Below are positions 47,981-56,668 of a DNA stretch of 64,000 nucleotides, piece by piece. Position 1 is the first letter of the stretch. Each line of letters opens with the position of its first letter. The translations under genes and the position numbers were made by a program. The notes under the pieces are model-generated. The model was not told where the DNA came from and made no database searches. It saw only the letters and a program-made list of their open reading frames with translations. Origin of the DNA: an uncultured Chloroflexota bacterium (lineage in GTDB: Bacteria; Chloroflexota; UBA11872); the NCBI GenBank assembly GCA_958296175.1, contig OY282448.1, positions 1,984,472-2,048,471 of the forward strand, written 5' to 3'.

Positions 47981-48013
47981 CAGGCACCCGGCCGTCTGAC
48001 GGCCGGGCGCCTG
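47981..48013. other. Long hairpin between binding-protein and permease genes
   Basis: Arms CAGGC-A-CCCGGCCGTC and GACGGCCGGG-C-GCCTG pair over 15 bp with one mismatch and a one-base loop. No T run. It sits within an operon after the gene for the abundant binding protein. Such hairpins often protect the upstream mRNA segment; that role is inferred. Confidence 0.65.
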
Positions 48014-48030
48014 TGGCATCGGGAGCCGGG

Positions 48031-50001
48031 TTACTCCTGGGTGCTGTACCACTGCCCGTAGTAGGGCAGGTAGTCGATACCCATGAAGAGCTCGCCGCCG
48101 ACGCGGTCCGGGTTGGTGAGCCACGGCAGGTAGTCGTGCACCAACGGAATCGCCACGGCGTTCTCCATGAGGTAGACCTCGGCCTCTTCCCAGAGAGCGC
48201 GCTGCTCGTCCGGGTCGAAGCTGGCGCGCGCCGATTCCAGCAGCTGGTCGATCTTGGCGCCAGGGGTCGCGCTGCCCGGGATGCCGTCGTACTCGAAGAA
48301 CGAGTACGCGCGGCCCGGACGCCCGTACGACGAGGTGTGGAAGCGGTCGTACATCACGTCGCCACTGGCGCTGGCCACGCCGATCCAGGTGGTGTGGTAC
48401 AGCTCGCCATTCTGCGCGCCTTCGCGGAACGTGGCGCCGTCCATCTTGGGAATGTCCACGAAGATGCCGAGCGTCCGCTCGACGTCCAGCTTGAACAATT
48501 CCACCACCGGGTCGCCGCGGTCGGGGTAGTTGATCTCCAGCCGCCGACCGTCAGCCGCGTAGCGGAAGCCGTCGTCGCGCCGCTCGTAGCCGGCCTCGTC
48601 CAGAATCTGGTTGGCCCGGCCGGGGTCGTACGAGTACAGCTTGCCCGCGTCCTCGCTGCGGCCGATCGTGCCCGGCACCAGCAGGTTGCTGATGTTGACG
48701 GGCGCGGTGCCGCCGTTGGCGCGCACGGTCACGGTGCGCCGGTCGACGCCGAAGAGCATCGCCTTGCGCACGTTCAGGTCGTCCAGCGGCCACAGCTGCG
48801 TGTTCAGCGGCATGTACTGGCCCATGCCCGGCGCCGCGTACCCAATCACGTGGTACCTGGGGTCTTCCGACACCCGCAGATAGTCGGCGAACGACCAGTT
48901 CAGCAGGATGTCGACCTCGCCCGCCTCGAAGGCCGCGGCGTTGTCGGTCATGTTGTAGCCGAAGATCTGGATCCGCAGCTGGTCCGGATACGGCGCGCCC
49001 TGGTGCCGCAGGAACGACGGCCCCCAGTTATACGCCTCGTGCCGATCCAGCATGATCCGCACGTCGTCGTCCCAGCTGTTGAACACGAACGGCCCGGTGC
49101 CCACCGGGTCGCGGTTGAAGTCCTCGCCGCGCTCCGTGATCGCCTTGGGCGACGCCATGCCGGTGTGCTGGTGGGCGATGGAGTGCAGGAACGAGGCCGG
49201 CGACTGCGGCTGTGCCGTGTGCAGGCGAATCGTGAAGTCGTCGATCTTCTCCACGTTCGACATGCTGGGAATGTCGCGCACCACGTGCCCGCGCGGCAGC
49301 TCCTCGTCCAGGAAGCGGCGGAAGTTGAAGACCGCCGCGTCCGCGTTGAACGACTCGCCGTCGTGGAACTTCACGTCGTCGCGCAGCGGCACCACCCAGG
49401 AGAGCTGGTCGTCCGCCACTTCCGGCAGGTCGGACGCCAGCATCGGGTAGATGAGGTTGCCCTTGCCGTAGGTGTACAGCAGCTCGAACATCGCGTTGGC
49501 CGGCTCGGCCGTGCGTCCGCCCCAGGTCGCCGGGTCGAAGCCCGTCGGGTTGCCGAAGGTGAAGTAGCTGACCTCGCCGCCCGGCTTCGGGTCCCACGGC
49601 TTCAGGCCGATGGACACCGATTCGTCGAGATTGTGGATGTCGATGCCCGGCGCGCGCTCGGCCGCCTGCTCGACGATCTTCTCCACGACCCGCTCGACGA
49701 TCTTCTCGACCTCGACCGTGCGCGTGACGACGCGCTCGACCGGGACCTCGACGCGCTGCGTCACAATCTTCTCTTGCGTGACGACGCGCTCGACCGGGAC
49801 TTCCTTGATCTCGGTTTCCCGGACGATCCTCTCGACCGGGACTTCCTTGATCACGGTCTTCTCGACCGGGACTTCCTTGGTGATGACCTGCGGCTCGGTT
49901 TCGCCGCAGGCCGCCAGCGCCGCAGCTCCCACGCCGCCAGCCAAGCCGGCCAATCCCGCTCGGAGCGCGCGACGCCGGCTCATGCTCGGCAATTTGACCA
50001 T
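48031..50001 (-). CDS. Peptide-type ABC transporter substrate-binding lipoprotein with Val/Pro/Glu linker
   Basis: 656 residues, ATG after GGAGGGAGG. Tat-like SRRRALRAG and a lipobox LAAC put it on the outer face of the membrane. Residues about 35-115 form a long linker with repeated EVPVE and KIVERVVEK units, probably an extended stalk or coiled coil. Then comes the SBP family 5 domain: GGEVSYFTFGNPTGFDPATWGG, LLYTYGKGN, LRDDVKFHDGESFNADAAVFNF, RDPVGTGPFVFNSW, MPLNTQLWPLDDLNVRKAMLFGVDR. Known members bind peptides, nickel, opines or glycosides. It is flanked by the two permease genes on the same strand. Confidence 0.94.
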   Translation of the reverse strand: MVKLPSMSRRRALRAGLAGLAGGVGAAALAACGETEPQVITKEVPVEKTVIKEVPVERIVRETEIKEVPVERVVTQEKIVTQRVEVPVERVVTRTVEVEKIVERVVEKIVEQAAERAPGIDIHNLDESVSIGLKPWDPKPGGEVSYFTFGNPTGFDPATWGGRTAEPANAMFELLYTYGKGNLIYPMLASDLPEVADDQLSWVVPLRDDVKFHDGESFNADAAVFNFRRFLDEELPRGHVVRDIPSMSNVEKIDDFTIRLHTAQPQSPASFLHSIAHQHTGMASPKAITERGEDFNRDPVGTGPFVFNSWDDDVRIMLDRHEAYNWGPSFLRHQGAPYPDQLRIQIFGYNMTDNAAAFEAGEVDILLNWSFADYLRVSEDPRYHVIGYAAPGMGQYMPLNTQLWPLDDLNVRKAMLFGVDRRTVTVRANGGTAPVNISNLLVPGTIGRSEDAGKLYSYDPGRANQILDEAGYERRDDGFRYAADGRRLEINYPDRGDPVVELFKLDVERTLGIFVDIPKMDGATFREGAQNGELYHTTWIGVASASGDVMYDRFHTSSYGRPGRAYSFFEYDGIPGSATPGAKIDQLLESARASFDPDEQRALWEEAEVYLMENAVAIPLVHDYLPWLTNPDRVGGELFMGIDYLPYYGQWYSTQE

Positions 50002-50128
50002 GAACTACCTCCCTCCAAGGCGCACCACGACTAAAGGTTCGTAGGCGGAGCCTTGGAAACGTTTGGGCATCCTACACAACCCGCGCCCAGCCGCCAACCG
50101 TTCGCAAGCCCTTTCGCGTTCCCTCCGC

Positions 50129-50218
50129 GCGTCTTGCGCGTCCGCGCGGCCGGCGCGTTGGTATGCACGAGCACCGCGGGGTCGGGCCAGCGTCTTCCGC
50201 GTCCGCGCGGCTGGCACG
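50129..50218. repeat. Direct repeat doublet with 61-bp period
   Basis: Two 29-nt copies (50129-50157 and 50190-50218) match at 26 positions. Each contains CGCGTCCGCGCGGC. Sequence between them (about 32 nt) is unrelated to the flanks. It lies in the gap between a binding-protein gene and the upstream permease gene. Confidence 0.65.
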
Positions 50219-50240
50219 GACGGCGTGAGCGCGCGGCCGC

Positions 50241-51212
50241 CTAGTGCGACCAGGAGCTGGCCTGCGGGTCCAGCGCCTCGCGCAGACCGTCGCCCAGCAG
50301 GTTGATGGACAGCACCGTCACGGCAATGGCGGCGCCGTTGAAGATGGTGATCCACCACAGGCTGCGCAGCAGGTGGCGGTTCTTGGCCACTTCCAGCCCC
50401 CACTCCGGCGAGGGCGACTCTGCGCCCAGCCCCAGGAAGCTCAACCCCGCGGCGGCCAGAATCGCGCCGCCCAGACCCAGCGTGGCCATGATGAGAATGG
50501 GGCTGACCACGTTGGGCAGGATGTGGCGCAGCATGATGCGCAGGTCGGACATGCCCACGGCGCGCGCCGCGCGCACGTAGGTCAAGTCGCGCGCGGCCAG
50601 GGTGGTGCCGCGCACGACGCGCGCGTAGAACGGCACGCCCGCCACCCCCAGCGCAATCATGGCGTTGTTCAGCCCGGGGCCGATGGACGCCACGACGGTC
50701 ATGGCCAGCAGCAGGCCGGGGAACGCCAGCATCACGTCCAGAATGCGGCTGATGACCATGTCGGGCCAGCGCGCGAAGTAGCCGGCCGTCAGCCCCAGCA
50801 CGCTGCCCACCACCAGGGAGATGGAGACGGCCGAAAAGCCGATGCGCAGGGAAATGCGCGCCCCGCGCACGATGCGGGTGAACACGTCGCGCCCGATGTC
50901 GTCCGTGCCCAGCACGTGGCGCTGCGCCCAGGGCCGCCAGTCGTCGATCGGCTCCAACCGCTCGGACAGCGGCGGCAGCCCCTGGGACAGGATGTCGAAG
51001 TGTCGATCGGATTCCGTGGCGAGCAGGTCGGCAAAGACGGCCGCCAGCGAAATCACCGCCAGCACGCCCAACCCCGCCATGGCGGCGCGGTTGCGGCGCA
51101 GCCGCAGCCACGCCAACCGCCACTCGCTGCGGACGGGCGCTGCCGACCCGACCTCGTTCACCGTCTGCTCGGCCACCGCCACCGACGACACTCCACTCCG
51201 CGGGCTGCCCAC
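50241..51212 (-). CDS. Peptide/nickel-type ABC transporter permease (DppC/OppC-like)
   Basis: 323 residues from a GTG; a GTG a few codons in is also possible. LAWLRLRRNRAAMAGLGVLAV at the N-terminus, the loop RHVLGTDDIGRDVFTRIVRGARISL typical of DppC, several TM helices, the EAA loop YVRAARAVGMSDLRIMLRHI, and an ending EWGLEVAKNRHLL...DGLREALDP. It is the first gene of the minus-strand importer set. No ATPase is in this set; the two ATPase genes at 36999-39106 fit. Confidence 0.95.
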   Translation of the reverse strand: MGSPRSGVSSVAVAEQTVNEVGSAAPVRSEWRLAWLRLRRNRAAMAGLGVLAVISLAAVFADLLATESDRHFDILSQGLPPLSERLEPIDDWRPWAQRHVLGTDDIGRDVFTRIVRGARISLRIGFSAVSISLVVGSVLGLTAGYFARWPDMVISRILDVMLAFPGLLLAMTVVASIGPGLNNAMIALGVAGVPFYARVVRGTTLAARDLTYVRAARAVGMSDLRIMLRHILPNVVSPILIMATLGLGGAILAAAGLSFLGLGAESPSPEWGLEVAKNRHLLRSLWWITIFNGAAIAVTVLSINLLGDGLREALDPQASSWSH

Positions 51213-51293
51213 GCAATCGCGGCGGCATGATAGCCGCTCGCCGCCGCCCCGCGCCGCGCCCGGCGGGTCTTTTTCCCGCGCAGCCGCGCCAGC

Positions 51294-51389
51294 ACGGGGG
51301 GCGAGCCGCCTGGACGGAAGGCGAATCTGGCGTGCTTTGGGAACTGGGCGTACTACGCGGGGCGAGCCGCACGGACGGAAGACGAAATC
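51294..51389. repeat. Direct repeat doublet with 61-bp period
   Basis: Two copies of about 31-33 nt (from 51294 and 51355) share GGGGCGAGCCGC and GGACGGAAG with few differences. The roughly 29 nt between are unrelated. It lies upstream of a permease gene and downstream of an oxidoreductase gene, both on the minus strand. Confidence 0.65.
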
Positions 51390-51408
51390 CTTCCGGCGCG
51401 TCCGCCGC

Positions 51409-52455
51409 CTACAGGTCCTCGAACGGCCGCCGCTCGTTGCGCGCCAGCGGCAGGTCCACGCGCCGGCCGTCCGCGGCGCTCAGGTACGCCGCCTGCAGGA
51501 TTTCCACGCAGCGCAGGCCGTCCTCGCCCGTCAACACCGGCGGTTCGTCCCGCAGCACCCAGGCGGCGAAGCTGGCCCATTCCTTGTCGTAGGCGCCGTC
51601 GGCGGCGTTGTGGTCCAGGCGCGTCTGGCGCGGCTGCCCACCCTCCCGCTGCCAGGTGATGGCCAGCGTGTGCGGGTCGTAGGCGATGCCGCCGTGTTCG
51701 CACACCACGTCGAACCCGAACGCCGTTTGATACGCCGCCATGGGGTAATAGGTCGATACCTGGAGCGACCCCACCATGCCGCTGCGGAAGGTCAGCGTCA
51801 CCGCAATGGCGTCCTCCTGGTCGGAAACCTCGGGGTGCAGCTTGGGGCCGAGCACGGCGTAGACGGAGGCCGCCTCGCCGAACAGATGGCGCAGCGTGTC
51901 CACGTCGTGCACGCCGGCCCAATACAGCAGGCCGCCGCACTCCGCGCGGTTGCGCCAGAACCCGCTGATGCGGCGCCCGAAGAAGCCGCGCACGTTGACC
52001 GCCAGCGGCCGACCCAGCCCGCCCGTGTCCAGGATGCGCTTGAGTTCCACGAAGGCCGGGCGAAAGCGCCGCTTGTGGCCGACCATCAGCTTCACGCCGT
52101 GTTTGGCGGCCGCGTCCAGCATGTCGTGGCAGTCGGCCACGGTGATGGCCATGGTTTTCTCGCAGAACACGTGCTTCCCCGCGGCCGCCGCGTCCACCAC
52201 GATGCCGCGGTGCGTGGCGTGCGTGGTCACCACCGCTACGGCGTCGCAGCTGCACTCGGCCAGCAGCGCGCGATGGTCGTTCCACCAGGGCGCGCCGCGT
52301 TTGGCGCCGAGCCGCTCGGCCGCCGCGGCGTCGATGTCCGCCACGCCCGCCAGCTCGATCTCCGGCTGCCGCTCCAGCAGGTCGGTCGTGTAGGCGCCAA
52401 ACCCGCCCGCGCCGATCAGCGCCAGGCGCAGCGGGCGCGCCGCAGTTGCGTGCAT
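51409..52455 (-). CDS. Gfo/Idh/MocA-family oxidoreductase with EKT instead of EKP
   Basis: 348 residues from the ATG of MHATAARPLRLALIG, with GGGGAGG upstream; a longer frame exists but lacks such a site. Rossmann motif LIGAGGFGAYT. The catalytic loop reads HVFCEKTMAIT; the Lys is kept but the usual Pro is Thr. Further on: GHKRRFRPAFVELKRIL, RNRAECGGLLYWAGVHDVDTLRHLFG with His near the active site. A sugar or cyclitol dehydrogenase is likely. Divergent from a class III aminotransferase gene. Confidence 0.88.
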   Translation of the reverse strand: MHATAARPLRLALIGAGGFGAYTTDLLERQPEIELAGVADIDAAAAERLGAKRGAPWWNDHRALLAECSCDAVAVVTTHATHRGIVVDAAAAGKHVFCEKTMAITVADCHDMLDAAAKHGVKLMVGHKRRFRPAFVELKRILDTGGLGRPLAVNVRGFFGRRISGFWRNRAECGGLLYWAGVHDVDTLRHLFGEAASVYAVLGPKLHPEVSDQEDAIAVTLTFRSGMVGSLQVSTYYPMAAYQTAFGFDVVCEHGGIAYDPHTLAITWQREGGQPRQTRLDHNAADGAYDKEWASFAAWVLRDEPPVLTGEDGLRCVEILQAAYLSAADGRRVDLPLARNERRPFEDL

Positions 52456-52481
52456 GGTGATGGACGTCCTCCCCGGACGCT

Positions 52482-52506
52482 GGCCGGCCGCGCGCCGCGG
52501 CCGGCC
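52482..52506. promoter_or_regulatory. Perfect inverted repeat in a divergent promoter region
   Basis: GGCCGGCCGCG, 3-nt spacer CGC, then the exact reverse complement. It lies 27 bp from the oxidoreductase start and 73 bp from the aminotransferase start. It could be an operator for both genes or a simple GC hairpin. Confidence 0.4.
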
Positions 52507-52578
52507 GCTGTGGATTGGCGCTAGTATGCGCAACGATGCGCAGCGGGACGCCGCGGCGCCCCACGAAGTGAGCACTCC

Positions 52579-53919
52579 ATGGCCGCGACGCACGCGCCCG
52601 GGCAAACCTCAGCCTCGAACGCCGAGCTGCTCCAGCTCGCCAGGCGCGTGCTCAGCGGCGGAGCGCTCGGCTTCTTGATGCTGCCCAGCGACGACGACGT
52701 CGTCGTTCGCGAAGGGCGCGGCAGCCGTCTGTACGGCGTGGACGGCCGCGAATACATCGACTATCTCTTGGGCTCCGGCCCCATGCTGGTGGGCCATTGC
52801 CATCCGCGCGTCGTGGAGGCCGTGGAGCGCCAGCTCCGCCAGGGCACCACGTTCTACTTCCTCAACGAGCCGGCCATCCGCCTGGCCGAACGCGTGATCG
52901 ACGCGGTTCCCTGCGCCGAGCAGGTGCGCTACGTCACCACCGGCTCCGACGCCACCTTCCTGTCCCTGCGCGCCGCGCGCGCCTACACCGGGCGCTCCAA
53001 GATCCTCAAGTTCGAAGGCGGCTGGCACGGCACCAACGACTACGCCATGTTCGGCACGGTCCCGACCGAGGCCAGCGACTATCCCCACGCCGAGGTCGAT
53101 TCGCTCGGCGTCCCCGCCGTGCTGGCCGACGAAGTGCTGGTCGCGCCCTACAACGACACCGAGCTTGCGGTGCAGCTGATCGACGAGTACGCCAGCGATT
53201 TGGCCGCCGTCATCATCGAGCCGCTGCAGCGCGTGCTGCGGCCAGCGCCGGGCTTCCTGGAAGCCGTGCGCGCAGCCTGCACGCGGCGCGGCGTGGTGAT
53301 GATCTACGACGAAATCGTGACTGGCTTCCGCCTGGCCTGGGGCGGCGCGCAGGAGGCTTACGGCGTCGTGCCCGACATGGCCTGCTACGGCAAGGCCATG
53401 GCCGGCGGGTTTCCGCTGGCCGTCATCGCCGGGCGGCGCGACCTGATGGACACGTTCGGGAACGTGGGCCGCGCGCCGCAGACCATCGCCTGGGCCAGCG
53501 GCACGTTCAACGGCAACCCGCTGGCCGCTACCGCCGCGCACGCCGCTCTGGACATCCTCAGCGAGCCGGGCGTCTACGACCAGCTGCACCGCATTGGCGG
53601 GCGTTTGCGCGCCGGCATCCAGGAGGCGGGCCGCCGCCGCGGGCTGCCCGTGCAGGCGCTGGGCGAGGACATGGTTTTCGGCGTCCGCTTCATGCACAAC
53701 AGCCAGCCCACGCAGTGGGTGGACCTGCTGGAAAACGACCGCAGCCTGGGCGCGCGCTTCGCCGTCCAGTGCGTCAAGCGCGGCATTCTTATCGTGCCTA
53801 ACGAGAAGTTCTACATCTCGATCGCGCACACCGACGAGGACGTGGACCGCACGCTCGAGGTCGTGGACGACGCGCTCGCCGCCTGCCAGGCGGGCGCGGC
53901 CGAGACGCCCGCGGCGTGA
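52579..53919 (+). CDS. Class III PLP aminotransferase, glutamate-1-semialdehyde aminomutase-like
   Basis: 446 residues. Family motifs: GVDGREYIDYLLGSGPMLVGHCHP, YVTTGSDATFLSLRAARAYTGR, KFEGGWHG, IIEPLQRVL, YDEIVTGFRLAWGG, the PLP Lys in CYGKAMAGGFPLAVIAG, and GTFNGNPLA. It is close to HemL but in a catabolic setting, paired with a 2-hydroxyacid dehydrogenase gene 13 bp downstream and no heme genes, so it is more likely an amino-acid or amino-polyol transaminase. Substrate unknown. Confidence 0.88.
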   Translation: MAATHAPGQTSASNAELLQLARRVLSGGALGFLMLPSDDDVVVREGRGSRLYGVDGREYIDYLLGSGPMLVGHCHPRVVEAVERQLRQGTTFYFLNEPAIRLAERVIDAVPCAEQVRYVTTGSDATFLSLRAARAYTGRSKILKFEGGWHGTNDYAMFGTVPTEASDYPHAEVDSLGVPAVLADEVLVAPYNDTELAVQLIDEYASDLAAVIIEPLQRVLRPAPGFLEAVRAACTRRGVVMIYDEIVTGFRLAWGGAQEAYGVVPDMACYGKAMAGGFPLAVIAGRRDLMDTFGNVGRAPQTIAWASGTFNGNPLAATAAHAALDILSEPGVYDQLHRIGGRLRAGIQEAGRRRGLPVQALGEDMVFGVRFMHNSQPTQWVDLLENDRSLGARFAVQCVKRGILIVPNEKFYISIAHTDEDVDRTLEVVDDALAACQAGAAETPAA

Positions 53920-53932
53920 CGGGAGGACCGCA

Positions 53933-54877
53933 ATGCGCCTGCTGATGTGCAGCCCCGAGCTGGCGGATATTACCGACGCGCTGTGCCAGGAGCTGCCGGG
54001 GCACGACGTGCTCCCCTGCGCCCCCGAGTCGCTGGCCGCCGAAGCGCCGCACGCCGACGTCATCATCCCGGCGCGCACGCCGATCAGCGCGGAGGTGATC
54101 GAGGCCGCCGCCCGGCTGCGCCTGATTCAGCAGTTCGGCGCAGGCGTGGATCACGTCGATCTGGACGCGGCGCGGCGCTGCGGCGTGCCCGTGGCCAACG
54201 CCCCCGCCGCCGCCTCGGGGCTGGGCAAAGCCGTGGCGGAGTTCGCCTTGATGCACATGATCGCCGCCGGCCGCCAGTTGCCGGCGCATGCGCGCGCCCT
54301 GGCCGCCCGCTCCATTGCCGTGCCCTTCGGCGCCTCGCTTTTCCAAGCGCGCATCTGCCTGGTGGGCGTCGGCGGCATCGGCAGCGAAATCGCACGGCTG
54401 CTGCAACCCTTCGGCGCTGCGCTCGTCGGTGTCAAGCGCTCGCCAGACCCGCAGCTGCAACAGGAACTCGGCCTGGCCGAGCTATACACGGCCGACCGGC
54501 TGACGGAGGCCGTGGCCGACTGCGGGTTCGTGGTGCTGGCGGTGCCGCTGACCGCGCAGACCGACGGGCTGATCGACGCGCAGGTGCTGGGCGCCATGCG
54601 GCCCGGCGCGGTGCTGGTCAACGTCTCCCGCGGCCAGGTGGTCGAGCGCGAGGCGCTGCTGGCGGCGCTCGACGCCGGCCGCCTGCGCGCCGTTGGCCTG
54701 GACGTCTTCTGGGAGGAACCGGTGGACCCCGCCGACCCGCTGTTCCAGCGCGAAGTCTTTGCCACCCCGCACGCCGCCTCGTCCTGCGACCTCTTCCTCC
54801 GCGGCGCGTCGGCCGTCGTTCGCGGCAACCTGGCGCTCGTGCAGGCCGGCCAAGCCCCGCGCTACCGCGTGGCCTGA
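53933..54877 (+). CDS. D-isomer-specific 2-hydroxyacid dehydrogenase
   Basis: 314 residues, ATG with GGGAGGA upstream. NAD-binding fingerprint GVGGIGSEIAR (about 143), QQFGAGVDHVDLDAA earlier, and the catalytic Arg in NVSRGQVVE, Glu in FWEEPVDP and His in ATPHAA. It interconverts 2-keto and D-2-hydroxy acids, or oxidises phosphoglycerate-like acids. Directly downstream of the aminotransferase, which could supply its keto acid. Length is normal. Confidence 0.92.
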   Translation: MRLLMCSPELADITDALCQELPGHDVLPCAPESLAAEAPHADVIIPARTPISAEVIEAAARLRLIQQFGAGVDHVDLDAARRCGVPVANAPAAASGLGKAVAEFALMHMIAAGRQLPAHARALAARSIAVPFGASLFQARICLVGVGGIGSEIARLLQPFGAALVGVKRSPDPQLQQELGLAELYTADRLTEAVADCGFVVLAVPLTAQTDGLIDAQVLGAMRPGAVLVNVSRGQVVEREALLAALDAGRLRAVGLDVFWEEPVDPADPLFQREVFATPHAASSCDLFLRGASAVVRGNLALVQAGQAPRYRVA

Positions 54878-55040
54878 GCTGCCGGCGGCCCAGGCTGCAC
54901 GCAGCCCGGGGGTATCGTCCTGGACGGCGAGCGCCCGCCGCCGTGCTGCCCACCGCCCGCAGGTGCGGCGCAGTCCGCACGAACCTGCCAACCCGTCGAC
55001 GTGTGCGGGGCGCTCGCAGAGCGGCGTTCCCTGACCAAGC

Positions 55041-55319
55041 CTATTCTGCGTCCTCGACTCGAGGCGCAGCCGCCACCGCAATCAGTGCAAAGAACGAGAA
55101 GTAAAACCCCAGGCAGAACCAGTTAAAATTGGATCGCCCTTTCTGGTCTGCAATCCATCCAGTAAAAAACCCGAAGACCAAAGCCTGAAGGAGAAGGAAA
55201 AGAAACACAAAACCCACTCCCGATTCGATACCAGACGTAGGTGTGAATAAGAGGGATACCGTCAACGTAAGGAAAAACGCCATGCCCATAAAGGCGATCA
55301 CGCGCCCGACTGTACGCAT
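55041..55319 (-). CDS. Small two- or three-TM membrane protein, lower GC
   Basis: 92 residues. I chose the ATG at 55319 because GGGAGG lies 7 bases before it; a TTG eight codons upstream is less likely. Hydrophobic segments: VIAFMGMAFFLTLTVSLLF, VGFVFLFLLLQALVFGFFTG, then the loop IADQKGRSNFNWF and a third segment LGFYFSFFALIAVA. The KGRSxxxW-x-x-G motif between helices is common in small bacterial membrane proteins of unknown function. The gene and its upstream gap are AT-richer than the neighbours, suggesting recent acquisition. Confidence 0.7.
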   Translation of the reverse strand: MRTVGRVIAFMGMAFFLTLTVSLLFTPTSGIESGVGFVFLFLLLQALVFGFFTGWIADQKGRSNFNWFCLGFYFSFFALIAVAAAPRVEDAE

Positions 55320-55471
55320 CCAAAAGCCTCCCAATCGAAGCAACGGCTATAAAGCATCCTGTACGAGTTCCGGCCTACGGAATCCGTACGTACACTATGC
55401 GGTCGTACTGTCCCTGCGTGAGTTCCATACGCCTCAGCCTACCAGACGCAGGCGCTTAGTGTGAACACGCT

Positions 55472-56455
55472 CTAGTTCGGACTCAAGGCCAGTGTCCGAA
55501 TCTCCCCGAACTCTTTTCGCAACTTGCGCCACGACTCGCCGCCGTCGCTGCTCAGGTACACGTAGCCGTAGAGACAAGCTGCCGCGATGGTGTCGGGCAG
55601 CTCCGGGTGCGAGCCGAAGCAGTAGAGCACCGAGTTCGGCGCCACCGGCAGCTCCGCCGCCTCCCAGGTCAGCCCCCCGTCGCGGCTGCGGCGAATGGTT
55701 CCCTTGGTGCCGGGGATGCCGTTGCCGTTGCCCACCAACAGCAGGTCGGGGTCGTCCGGCCTCATCAGGATGGCGCGGCAATACGTGTGCCGCTCGCCCT
55801 CGCTGTTGTCGGGGAAGCCGTGGTGCGTCCAACTTTCGCCGTCGTCCATGCTGGTGGACACCCCGAACGGGCTGGTCGAATACAACGCCGCGCCGCCGGG
55901 ATCGACGGCCAGCCCGTGAATGTCGCCGTACATGACGTCCGGTCCCACGTCCGGCAGCCGCTCCCAGCTGTCGCCGCGGTCCCGGCTGCGGTACACCCCG
56001 TCCACCTCGGTGCCGGCCCAGATGGTGCCGCGGTCGCGCGGGTCGATCAGCATGATCGTCGTGCGCGGCGCACCGAGGGGGCCGTCCATGCGCACGTCCA
56101 GGCGCAGCCGTTCCCAGGCGGCGCCGCCGTCCGTCGAGCGAAACGCGCCCGGCCGCACCCCGGCAAAGATCACGCCGCTGTCCGACGGATCGACGGCCAA
56201 CGACCAGACCTGTTCGCCGTCCAGGGGCGAGTCCAGCTTCTCCCAGCCGCGGCCCTGGCGCTCGCTGCGGTACACGCCGGCGCCGTCCGTCCCGGCCAGG
56301 ATGCGCTGCGGGTCGTTGGGATAGACGGTCACCGCGCGCACGTTGCATTCGGAGGGTATCGGGTTGCGCACCTGCGCCCAGGATTCGCCCTGGTCGTGGC
56401 TGATGGACAACCCGCCCCCAACCGTGCCCACGAACATCGTGAAGTCCTGCGCCAT
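55472..56455 (-). CDS. Asp-box (BNR) beta-propeller protein, short form
   Basis: 327 residues beginning MAQDFTMFVGTVGGGL; GAGAGG lies upstream. About seven Asp-box-like turns: SHDQGESW, SERQGRGW, STDGGAAW, SRDRGDSW, SMDDGESW, SRDGGLTW and SSDGGESW. This would suit one seven-bladed propeller of the sortilin/sialidase type. No signal peptide. Annotated relatives are called exo-alpha-sialidase or glycosyl hydrolase without proof. A larger relative is at 39162-41042. Confidence 0.78.
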   Translation of the reverse strand: MAQDFTMFVGTVGGGLSISHDQGESWAQVRNPIPSECNVRAVTVYPNDPQRILAGTDGAGVYRSERQGRGWEKLDSPLDGEQVWSLAVDPSDSGVIFAGVRPGAFRSTDGGAAWERLRLDVRMDGPLGAPRTTIMLIDPRDRGTIWAGTEVDGVYRSRDRGDSWERLPDVGPDVMYGDIHGLAVDPGGAALYSTSPFGVSTSMDDGESWTHHGFPDNSEGERHTYCRAILMRPDDPDLLLVGNGNGIPGTKGTIRRSRDGGLTWEAAELPVAPNSVLYCFGSHPELPDTIAAACLYGYVYLSSDGGESWRKLRKEFGEIRTLALSPN

Positions 56456-56668
56456 CGTCGGCCTGCCTCTCCCTGCGCTGGCGGCGCCGTCGGCCTCGTG
56501 AGCGCGCCTGAGGAACCGACGCGCGCCCGCCGCCTCGCGTGCGGAGTCTAGCCGCAATTCGCCGCGGACGCGCCGCGCCAGGCCGCGGGCATGGACGCCG
56601 CGCCCGATCGGTGGTACACATCGCGCACGTGATGGGCGCTGCGAGCGCCTGCCCCACGCGAGGGTTGC

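Noticed and set aside
52579-53919. hemL, glutamate-1-semialdehyde aminomutase of heme synthesis
   Set aside because: The sequence is similar in type, but no heme genes are near, and it is paired with a hydroxyacid dehydrogenase and an oxidoreductase; a general class III aminotransferase is safer.
54878-55040. Small gene between the hydroxyacid dehydrogenase and the membrane protein
   Set aside because: Only GC-rich sequence without ribosome-binding site or plausible protein; convergent gene ends on both sides.
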